From contig JACJXW010000004.1 in NCBI GenBank assembly GCA_020636405.1, positions 2,046,001 through 2,110,000 on the forward strand: a DNA stretch of 64,000 nucleotides. The letters run 5' to 3'. This document shows, in pieces, positions 44,644-52,558 of this stretch. Source of the stretch: Lewinellaceae bacterium. GTDB taxonomy: Bacteria; Bacteroidota; Bacteroidia; Chitinophagales; Saprospiraceae. Made by a program: the position numbers and the translations under genes. The notes beneath the pieces were generated by a model. That model worked only from the letters and a program-made list of their open reading frames with translations. It had not been told where the DNA came from and did no database searches. How positions within the stretch are numbered: the first letter of the stretch is position 1; every line of letters starts with the position of its first letter.

Positions 44644-46620
44644 AAGGCTCAGGTTCTTCAGAAATGCTCCGAAATTCTCGCCCGGCTTGACGTTCAGCTT
44701 TTTCCGCAAACGATACCGGCAGGTCTCGGCGCCCCGAACCGAAAGGTTCATCTGCCTGGCAATTTCCTTGGTGCTGAGTTTCATTTTCAGATAGGCACAC
44801 ATCCTCAATTCCTGTCGGGAAAGGCCGGGGTAGGCATTGTTGAGCCTCTTAAAGAAGTCATTGTGCAGGATGTCAAAGTTCTCTTCAAAACTGTCCCATC
44901 CTGTGGTTTCCTCAAGCCGTGCGGATATTTTTTGTACAATTTTCAAAAGCGAGGCCGTACTCTGCATATTGCTGACATTTTGCAGAGAGAACCCGATCTC
45001 CCGTAAAAAATCGTTGGCGGCGTTCAATTGCAGCTTGGTGGCAGCCAATTCGCGGGTGGACTGGCGGACCTCTTTTTTCAGCTCCTCCGTTTTTTCGAGG
45101 TTCGCCTGGCCGGTCCTTCGCTGAGTCGGCGAGGGTTCTTCCAACGCCAGTTGCAGGCGGGATTGCCAATAGCTGTAGGCCTGCTGAGAAAGCCCGAAAT
45201 TGAGCTGGGGTTCAAAGATCGTAGTGGGTTGCACGTCTTTCAGGGCCTCGTCCAGAGACGCATATACACCCGCGGCAACCCCCGATGCCCGGGCGGCCCC
45301 AATAGCGCCGGTGGTATCCACCATTTCGATCCGGCTGTCAAGCAAAGTAGCGATGGTCGTGGAAAATATTTTCGACTGGAACATGTTGTCGTTTCCTACC
45401 CGGATGACATCCACGTTCAGTCCCAGTTCTTTCAGGATTTCCATACCAAAAACAAAGGAGAAGGCCACGCCTTCAAGCGATGCCCGATAGAGGTGGGCGC
45501 GGGTATGGCGGTTGAAATCCAGGTTGAAGATATGGGCGTTAAGGTTGCGGTTGTCCAGCATGCGTTCGGCACCATTACCGAAAGGCAGCAGGCATAACCC
45601 ATCCGAACCGACGGGCACTGTGGAGGCCATGCGCTCCATGTCGTTGTAGTTGTGGTCACTGCGGGCTACCTGGCGTTTGATCCAGCTGTATTCTATCCCG
45701 GCCCCGTTGAGGCAAAGCAGGACACCGATGCGGTCGAAATTTTCTTCGTAGTTGATATGGGCAAAGGAGTTGACCCTGGATTTTTTATCATAAATGGGTT
45801 GGTTGACAATGCCGTATACCACGCCGGAAGTGCCGCTCGTCGCCGCGGCCTCTCCGGGGTTAAGCACATTGAGTGCCAGGGCGTTGTTGGGCTGGTCACC
45901 TGCCCGGTAAGTGACTGGCGTACCCGGGGCCAACCCTGTTCGCTCCGCTGCCCTTTTTGTCACCTCCCCCTGGATGGAAAATGTAGATACAACGTTAGGG
46001 ATCACGTCCTTTGACAGGCCGTAATACCGAAGTAGGTCATCATTGATTTTTTTTTCTTTGAAATTCCAGAGGATGCCTTCGGTCAGGCCCGGAATGGTGG
46101 TGGCTGCTTCGCCGGTGAGCCTCATGGCAATGAAGTCTCCGGGAAGCAGGCATTTATCGGTTTTTTCAAATACGCCCGGCTCGTTGTCCATCACCCATTT
46201 CAGTTTCGAAGCGGTGAAATTACCGGGAGAATTGAGCATTTCTTCCAGGCAGTAATCCTCCCCAATGTCCCTGAAGGCCTGCTGCCCGATGGCTACGGCC
46301 CGGCTGTCGCACCAAATGATGGAGGGCCTTAACACTTGCTGCTCTTTGTCAACCAGGACCATACCGTGCATCTGGTAACCAATGCCAATACCTCTGATCT
46401 CTTCAGGCCGGGCGCCCGTTTGTTCCAGGAGCCGCTGCGTGGCCACGCAGAAGTTCTGCCACCACACTTCCGGCTGCTGCTCCGCCCAACCTCTCTGCCG
46501 GGATATCATGTCCATCTCCTGCTCCGGGTACTGGATCAGCCCAACGGCCTTGTGGCTTTCTGCATCAAGGAGCGCCGCCTTGATCGTAGAACTTCCTATG
46601 TCATAGCCTAAAAGATACAA
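44641..46620 (-). CDS. xylB: Xylulokinase-like FGGY kinase fused to coiled coil and LuxR-type HTH
   Basis: A 659-residue fusion. Residues 1-495 form a complete FGGY sugar kinase closely resembling Bacteroides xylulokinase (MYLLGYDIGSSTIKA; Asp 7; IIWCDSRA; catalytic-type Asp 242 in RAGDQPNNALALN; LEGVAFSFVFG; DTTGAIGAARASGVAAG). Residues about 505-545 are a coiled coil, 555-595 a helical spacer (WDSFEENFDILHNDFFKRL), and 598-645 a LuxR/GerE-like HTH (LSRQELRMCAYLKMKLSTKE, IARQMNLSVRGAE, YRLRKKL). That tail is the DNA-binding output module of Bacteroidota triple-tyrosine/propeller regulators. The start is TTG: an in-frame stop lies two codons upstream and no other start keeps the DIGSS motif. 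Inferred role: xylulose phosphorylation plus sugar-dependent transcription control of the neighbouring SusCD/GH3 locus. Confidence 0.88.
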   Translation of the reverse strand: MYLLGYDIGSSTIKAALLDAESHKAVGLIQYPEQEMDMISRQRGWAEQQPEVWWQNFCVATQRLLEQTGARPEEIRGIGIGYQMHGMVLVDKEQQVLRPSIIWCDSRAVAIGQQAFRDIGEDYCLEEMLNSPGNFTASKLKWVMDNEPGVFEKTDKCLLPGDFIAMRLTGEAATTIPGLTEGILWNFKEKKINDDLLRYYGLSKDVIPNVVSTFSIQGEVTKRAAERTGLAPGTPVTYRAGDQPNNALALNVLNPGEAAATSGTSGVVYGIVNQPIYDKKSRVNSFAHINYEENFDRIGVLLCLNGAGIEYSWIKRQVARSDHNYNDMERMASTVPVGSDGLCLLPFGNGAERMLDNRNLNAHIFNLDFNRHTRAHLYRASLEGVAFSFVFGMEILKELGLNVDVIRVGNDNMFQSKIFSTTIATLLDSRIEMVDTTGAIGAARASGVAAGVYASLDEALKDVQPTTIFEPQLNFGLSQQAYSYWQSRLQLALEEPSPTQRRTGQANLEKTEELKKEVRQSTRELAATKLQLNAANDFLREIGFSLQNVSNMQSTASLLKIVQKISARLEETTGWDSFEENFDILHNDFFKRLNNAYPGLSRQELRMCAYLKMKLSTKEIARQMNLSVRGAETCRYRLRKKLNVKPGENFGAFLKNLSL

Positions 46621-46641
46621 TTGACTCTAATGTTTTTTGTA

Positions 46642-46660
46642 TTACGTCGAAATTACGTCA
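46642..46660. promoter_or_regulatory. Candidate operator upstream of the kinase-HTH gene: TTACGTC direct repeat
   Basis: TTACGTCG (46642-46649) and TTACGTCA (46653-46660) are direct repeats spaced 11 bases, between the predicted promoter and the TTG start. Same motif and spacing as at 44626-44643. Confidence 0.45.
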
Positions 46661-46692
46661 ATTGAACCTTAAGACAAACTTTTATCCGGCCT

Positions 46693-46716
46693 ATTTGGAA
46701 AATCTTTCCAAATTTA
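46693..46716 (-). promoter_or_regulatory. Predicted -7 box overlapping a 9-bp palindrome
   Basis: TAAATTTG (minus strand, 46709-46716) is an exact TAnnTTTG match about 90 bases before the kinase-HTH start. It overlaps the inverted repeat ATTTGGAAA-ATC-TTTCCAAAT (46693-46713), which lies just after the stop of the SprB-OmpA gene. The palindrome could be an operator or a weak transcription end for the upstream gene. Confidence 0.4.
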
Positions 46717-46722
46717 AATGGG

Positions 46723-49700
46723 CTACAGCCGAAGGATCTTGATCTCCACCCTCTGGTTGCGCCTGCGCCCATCCTCCGTACCGTTGGAAAAGAGGGGCTG
46801 GCGTTTGCCGTAGCCTTTGTAGAATACCCGGTCGGGGTCGATGCCCTTCTGTACCAGGTACTCCGCTACAGACCGGGCGCGGGCCGTGGATAACTGGTCG
46901 CAATATTCCGGCGGCGGCAGGTTATTGGTATGCCCGCCGATCTCCACCACGATGGATGGATTGTCCTTCAGGAATACGTAGATCTCGTCCAGGATGGGCC
47001 GGTTGTCGTCTGTAATGTTGGTACTGTCCGCTTCGAATTGCAGCTTCTGCATCTGTATCGTCTGTCCGCTGCGTACGGCGCCGGAGGCGAGCTCCTTCAT
47101 AATGCGCTCCGTGATCTCGAATGTGGTAGACGCCGTACAACCCTTGCTGTCCGTAACGGTCACGCTATGCTGGCCCAACCCCAGGTTTTCAGTCGTAGGG
47201 CCGGTTTCGCCATTATCCCATTTGTAGGTATAGCTGCCACTGCCTCCCTGAGCACCAGCAGTGGCCTTTCCGTCGTTGCTGGTATCGCTGAAGGCCGGCT
47301 CTCTCTCCGCGATGCTTACAGACAGGGCTTCCGGTTGGGAGATGTTGGCCTTAGCGGATTGGGTGGCGCCGGTAACATCTTCTACCGTTACGGCGTACTC
47401 GCCGGCCGGCAAACCAGCTCCGCTTTCTCCACTGATGCGGGGGGCACTCCACTGGTACCGGAAAGGCCCTTTGCCGCCCTTTACCTCTACCTGCAGCGCC
47501 GCATTCTGATCGCCGTAGCAATTGACTGCAGCTACCTCTCGCAGGACAACCGACAAGGGAAGTATATTCTCCGCAATTTCGACGCTGGCGGTGCCTGCGC
47601 AACCCCGGGAATCGGTAACGGTAACGGTATGGGCGCCGGGAGCCAGCGCTTTCGCTGCTGCGGCCGTCTCTCCGTTGGCCCACTGGTAAGCATAAGGAGC
47701 GGTGCCGCCGGATACCTTAACCACAGCTTGTCCGTCAGAATTGTTGGTGCTGGCGGGGGCACTTACCTCAGCGGATGCCGTAAGTGCGTCGGGTTGAGGT
47801 ATAGAAATAGAGGCGGCCTGCTCCGTTCCCATCCCATCGGTGACGGTAACGGAATAATTACCGGCGGCGAGGCCGGCGGGGGCCTGCCCGGTGAGGCCTT
47901 CCTGGCTCCACTGGAACTGGAAGGGCGCTTTGCCTCCGGAGGGCTGCACCTGGAGGGCGGCCTGTTTTTCACCGAAGCAGTTGATCTCAGCGGTCTGCTG
48001 TATGGCAATGGCCAGGGGCAGGATATTCTCGGAAATTTCGACGGTGGCGGTGGCGGCGCACCCCTTGGCGTCGGTGATGGTGACGGAGTGGGTTCCCGGA
48101 GCGAGTTGTGCTGCCTGCGCGGCGGTTTCGCCGTTGTCCCAGCGGAAGGAGAAATCCGGGTTTCCGCCGGTGGCGCTGGCGGTTGCCTGCCCGTCGGCAT
48201 TTCCGGTGCTGGCGGGTGCGGTGGCCGTTGCGGAAGCTTTAAGGGCGTCGGGCTGAGGTATGGCAGCCTGGGCGGAGGCGGAATTCCCGGCAGCATCGGT
48301 GACGGTGACGGTATAGTTGCCGGCGCGGCGAGGTGGCGGGTATACCCGGTGAATACCTTCCTGGCTCCACTGGAACTGGAAGGTACTTTTTGCCTCCGGA
48401 GGGCTGCACCTGGAGGGCGGCCTGTTTTTCACCGAAGCAGTTGATCTCAGCGGTCTGCTGTATGGCAATGGCCAGGGGCAGGATATTCTCGGAGATTTCG
48501 ACGGTGGCGGTGGCGGCGCACCCCTTGGCGTCGGTGATGGTGACGGTGTGGGTTCCCGGAGCGAGCTGGGCTGCCTGCGCGGCGGTTTCGCCGTTGTCCC
48601 AGCGGAAGGAGAAATCCGGGTTTCCGCCGGTGGCGCTGGCGGTTGCCTGCCCGTCGGCATTTCCGGTGCTGGCGGGTGCGGTGGCCGTTGCGGAAGCTTT
48701 AAGGGCGTCGGGCTGAGGTATGGCAGCCTGGGCGGAGGCAGAATTCCCGGCAGCGTCGGTGACGGTGACGGTATAGTTGCCGGCGGCGAGGCCGGCGGGG
48801 GCCTGCCCGGTGAGGCCTTCCTGGCTCCACTGGAACTGGAAGGGCGCTTTGCCTCCGGATGGCTGCACCTGGAGGGCGGCCTGTTTTTCACCGAAGCAGT
48901 TGATCTCAGCGGTCTGCTGTATGGCAATGGACAGGGGCAGGATATTCTCGGAGATTTGGACGGTGGCGGTGGCGGCGCACCCCTTGGCGTCGGTGATGGT
49001 GACGGTGTGGGTTCCTGCGGCCAGTCCGCTTGCATTTTCTCCTTTCTCACCGGTGTCCCACACATATTGGTAACCGGGAGTACCGCCCTGGGCAGCAACT
49101 CTGGCCTGCCCGTCCGTTTTGCCCGTACTGGCGGGGGCAGTGACGGAGGCTGTAGCAGTGAGGGCGTCAGGTTGAGGGACGGTGAGCAGGGCAATGGTAG
49201 TATTGCCGGCAGCGTCGGAAACCGTTACGCTGTAATCGCCTGCGGCCAGGTTTTTGGCCCGGGCCCCGCCCAGGCCGGGTTGGTTCCATTTAAAATTGTA
49301 AGGTTCCTGGCCGCCGGTGGCTTCCACCTCGAGGGTGGCGCCGGCGCCGCCATTACATTTTACTTCGCCGGCCAGGACGAGGTTGGCGGCGAGTTCTGCC
49401 AGCTCCTGAGTGATATTGAGGCTGGAAACAGACTGGCAGCCGTTCTTGTCCGTAACCGTCACCGCATGTTGCCCGGCGGAAAGTTTAGAGGCAGTAGGGC
49501 CGGTTTCCCCGTTATCCCAGCGGTAGGAATAAGAGGGCGTTCCCCCTTTTACCTTCACGGTGGCGTTACCGTCGGCAGCGCCGGGGGCACTTTCCTTTTT
49601 GACCAGGGTAGCCACGGCTTCCACTCGGCGGTCTTCAATGATGGCTTTAGTGGCTTTCGATTTTCCTTTAGCGTCGGTGACGGTTAGCAGGTATTCTCCG

Positions 49701-50761
49701 GGTGCGAGATTTTGAGGGTTGGGGCCTTCCAGCCCGCCGCTCCATTTGTAGGTATAAGGCTGCTGCCCGCCATAAACTTCGATCTTCAACGCGGCATCCT
49801 TACCGTTGCCGTTACAGCTAACCTCTTTGTCCACCAGGGGTGTTACCCTTATGGCAGAGGCCTTATCGATGATGTACAGCCCTTTATCCTGGGTGCCTAC
49901 CCATATGGCATTATCCCGGTCGGCGGCCAGGCAGCTGGCAAATTGGCTGGTGTATTCCTGGGCAGGGCCAAAAATGGTAAATTCTTTGGTTTCCGGATTG
50001 TAGCGGGTGACGGCCTCTGAGGCGATCCACAGGTTGCCCTTGTCATCGAAGGTAATGTCGCGCAGGCGCCCTTCGGTTTTAAATCGGGGGATCTCGATGG
50101 GCTCCCAGCGCTGCCGGGCGTCGAGCGGCCCGACTTCCTCTTCGGTCATCAACCATATTTCCAGCCCCTTTCCGGTGATGGCCTTGATGTTGTAATCCCG
50201 CTGCAGAAGTTGCCAGCGGCCTTTTTCTCCGAACAGGACGCCGTCCTGGGTGCCTATCCATTGCCGGCCGGCGGCGTCGATATAAATGGCGTTAATATAG
50301 TCGGACTTGAGTTTGGAGTTGTAGATCGTGTATTGTTCGATCAGTTTCAACTCCGGCTCAACCTTGAACTGGTACAGTCCAAACTGGCTGGTTCCTATCC
50401 ACAGTTCTTTTTTGGACGGGTCATAATGGCCGGAAGTGATGAAGTTTTCGCGGTCGAAAATATCGCCGGTGATGGCAGTCAGGCTCTCTGTTTTCCACCG
50501 GATATCCGCATTTCCGCCGGGCAGGCGCAACAGAGATTCCTCTCCTTCGGCCAGGTCCACCCGGGAAGCCAGCGTGGGGTCATGGACCTGAAACAGCCCG
50601 TCGGCGGTGCCCACCCATTTGTTGTTCGACTCATCGACGTGAAAATTGAATACGATAGCGCTGTATTTGATCGCATTGCCGCGATAAACTTCCATAGGGT
50701 CCTCCTGAGCAGCCAGCATGGTGCTAATGGCTGCCAACAGAAGGGTTAGTAATTTTTTCAT
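46723..50761 (-). CDS. Propeller-SprB-repeat-OmpA surface protein (one apparent frameshift)
   Basis: Reading through one frameshift gives about 1345 residues. The N-terminus has a signal peptide (STMLAAQ) and about 320 residues of Reg_prop-like propeller repeats (NKWVGTADGLFQ; KELWIGTSQFGLYQ; NAIWVGTQDKGLYI). About 12 SprB-type Ig-like repeats follow, alternating two subtypes (YTVTVTDAAG and HTVTITDAKGC), and the C-terminus is an OmpA peptidoglycan-binding domain (FEADSTNITDDNRPILDEI; IGGHTNNLP; LSTARARSVAEYL; GRRRNQRVEI). Expected to sit in or at the outer membrane, tethered to the cell wall; SprB repeats occur in gliding adhesins. Two frames overlap at 48239-49194; the shift lies near 48381-48393. 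Confidence 0.8.
47861..49012 (-). repeat. 459-bp tandem repeats encoding SprB modules
   Basis: Nearly identical units begin at about 47861, 48320 and 48780 (spacing 459 and 460). The one-base difference marks the frameshift. Apart from 48324-48393, where many differences cluster, the units differ by only scattered single bases. Each unit encodes a pair of SprB repeats (153 codons). Confidence 0.85.
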
Positions 50762-50878
50762 AGTAGATATACTGCTTCTTTTGCTGCAAAAATCATGGTT
50801 TCCTTATAGAAAGGACACGCTGCCTTACCATTGGTTTGTCTATAACGAAATTTGGTGATGCTTTGTATTTATGGGACG

Positions 50879-50886
50879 CAAAGATA
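50879..50886 (-). promoter_or_regulatory. Predicted -7 box TATCTTTG for the SprB-OmpA gene
   Basis: An exact TAnnTTTG match on the minus strand, 118 bases before the start codon and just downstream of an intrinsic terminator, which fits a promoter placed after the end of the preceding unit. Confidence 0.45.
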
Positions 50887-50920
50887 GGAGATTCGTTGCA
50901 CAATAAAGGTGGGCAAAAAA

Positions 50921-50944
50921 AAACCGGCCACAGTGGGCCGGTTT
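50921..50944 (-). terminator. Intrinsic terminator
   Basis: AAACCGGCC (50921-50929) pairs perfectly with GGCCGGTTT (50936-50944); on the minus strand the stem is followed by nine or more T. It would end minus-strand transcription from the dockerin-like gene, whose stop lies about 490 bases upstream. Confidence 0.8.
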
Positions 50945-50980
50945 CCAAAAGAGCTTTGAGAGGCTATCTACATACCAAAA

Positions 50981-51160
50981 ATGAGGATATCCTTTGATAC
51001 CCCCGAAATCTTTCATGGGATTATAATAGCATTCGTGGGATTCCTTATTTTGTCTTTCTTCTGCTTCCGAAGAAAGCGTCAACTGTCGTTTCCTATCGTT
51101 GACAATACAAATGTCTACAATCGGGAGAGCCTGGTGAAGTACAATTCGGTGATTTACTGA
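50981..51160 (+). CDS. Possible small membrane protein, 59 residues
   Basis: A short frame beginning MRISFDTPEIFHGI, with one hydrophobic helix (about 11-29, ending in FFCFRRKR, so positive-inside) and a polar tail. It is the only protein-like frame in the 670-base gap. There is no recognised family, no clear promoter box, and the codon composition is AT-rich like the surrounding non-coding DNA, so it remains tentative. Confidence 0.35.
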   Translation: MRISFDTPEIFHGIIIAFVGFLILSFFCFRRKRQLSFPIVDNTNVYNRESLVKYNSVIY

Positions 51161-51312
51161 ATATTTACGGTGCTGTGTTTTCAGATTAAACATCTGATAA
51201 TTAGATTTTTAAGATGTTTCTTGTTTTCTATTCTGGAATTATACCGGGAAATTTCCTACTTAATTACTGGAGTTTTTTTTAAAAAATCGGCTCAGAAAAA
51301 AAATTGAAAAAC

Positions 51313-51424
51313 ATGAAATCAGTATTTCTCGGCCTACGGACTGTGGCCTACAAGGTGGGCGACATCGAACCAGCCTAATGTGTTCGGAGTCATCTACAAC
51401 CCGCATTTTAAGATCGAAGTGTAG
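51313..51424 (+). pseudogene. Relic of a glyoxalase/VOC-family gene with internal deletion
   Basis: The first 18 codons from 51313 read MKSVFLGLRTVAYKVGDI, the usual N-terminus of a Bacteroidota glyoxalase/bleomycin-resistance (VOC) protein. A stop follows three codons later. From 51377, in another frame, NVFGVIYNPHFKIEV and a stop at 51422-51424 match the usual C-terminus. The roughly 90 residues expected between are missing, so an internal deletion is inferred. The 5' side has no clear promoter box. Confidence 0.65.
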
Positions 51425-51432
51425 AACCCTGT

Positions 51433-52524
51433 CTATTGCAGGATCACCTTTTCTACCTGGACTCCTTCTGCGGTCCGGATCTCCAGGAAGTACATTCCCG
51501 GGGGCAGGCCGCCGGTGTCGAGGAACGCTTCCCGGGCCAGCACGGTTTTTTGCCGCCTTACGGCCTGCCCTGCCGGGGTGAACAGTGTGAGCTGGAAATG
51601 GAGCGGTCGTTCCGTTTGCACCTGCAGGAAATGGCGGGCGGGGTTGGGGAAGGCCGACGCGAAGGCAGTCGGGGCCGGAAGTGCACGGCTGCTGACTGTA
51701 AGCGTATCTCCCATGGCTTTCAGCGCGATCACCTGTTCGAGGGTATTGATGAGCAGGATACTGTCGGGGTTTACCGGCGCAGCAAAGGGCAGGATCATAT
51801 CTTCCATGACGATGAGCATTTCGGCCAGTTTTCGGGAATTGGCAAGGGCGCCCATCCCTCGGCCAGCCGCTGCAAATTCTATGCGCCCGGGCTCAACGGA
51901 GCGCCAGAACTGAGCCTGGCTTTCCGTCGCTGCTACATACATAAGGTCGCCTGGAAGGGTATCCGGAAATATCCGGACGGAAGGAGCGATCGGCAGGGTG
52001 TCCAGGCCTCCGATGCTGAAGGCAATGCCGAGTGGCAGGGCGGTAGGCGGAAAGGCGCCGGGGTCGGGAACGATGTACTCGACGATCAGCCGGACGGTAT
52101 CCCCGGGGGCGGCGACATTGGGCTCGAACCGCAGGCGGAGTTCCGGTGGGTTTTCTACAAAAAAGGTATCGGACAGGATATAGGGGCGGGGCTCCGGGAA
52201 GGCAAGGTCTTGCAGGCTGTCGTAATTCAGGGCGATGGCCTCGAGGTCGAAGGTATCGATGAGCCCGTTGCCGTCGGCGTCCACAAAACCCAGGTTGACG
52301 CCGCTCACGGGCAGCACATCCGGCCAGGGGATATTTTCCTGAGGGATCCACTCCAGGGATGCCGGTTGGCGGGGTGGGCCGAAGCGGTTGTAGGCGACGC
52401 CCAAAGGGAGCAGGTCGAAATGGTTGGCGCTGCCGTCGTTGTTGAGGTCACCCGGAAACATCACCTGGGACGGCGCTGCCGCTGCGGCGGATAGGAGAAA
52501 GTAAAGTAGCAAAAAGCGCTTCAT
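51433..52524 (-). CDS. Secreted protein with dockerin-like calcium loops and T9SS sorting domain
   Basis: A 363-residue exported protein. After the signal peptide come two EF-hand/dockerin-like loops: GDLNNDGSANHFDLLPLG (about 25-42) and VDADGNGLIDTFDLEAIALN (about 81-100). A cohesin-like beta domain may follow (about 120-260). The C-terminal 80 residues are a T9SS type A sorting domain (SAFPNPARHFLQVQ ... GLPPGMYFLEI). No enzyme motif is seen. It is divergent from the helical-repeat gene across only 34 bases, so the two promoters must overlap. Confidence 0.8.
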   Translation of the reverse strand: MKRFLLLYFLLSAAAAAPSQVMFPGDLNNDGSANHFDLLPLGVAYNRFGPPRQPASLEWIPQENIPWPDVLPVSGVNLGFVDADGNGLIDTFDLEAIALNYDSLQDLAFPEPRPYILSDTFFVENPPELRLRFEPNVAAPGDTVRLIVEYIVPDPGAFPPTALPLGIAFSIGGLDTLPIAPSVRIFPDTLPGDLMYVAATESQAQFWRSVEPGRIEFAAAGRGMGALANSRKLAEMLIVMEDMILPFAAPVNPDSILLINTLEQVIALKAMGDTLTVSSRALPAPTAFASAFPNPARHFLQVQTERPLHFQLTLFTPAGQAVRRQKTVLAREAFLDTGGLPPGMYFLEIRTAEGVQVEKVILQ

Positions 52525-52558
52525 TTTTGTAATATTGGGTTAAGGTGAAAACAGGCCC

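Noticed and set aside
48239..49194. Two separate SprB-containing genes
   Set aside because: The overlap arises from one frameshift inside near-identical repeats; the first frame has the signal peptide and propeller and the second the OmpA end, so one gene is more likely.
50840..51193. 117-residue minus-strand frame
   Set aside because: It runs straight through a strong intrinsic terminator and promoter box, and the sequence has no protein-like pattern.
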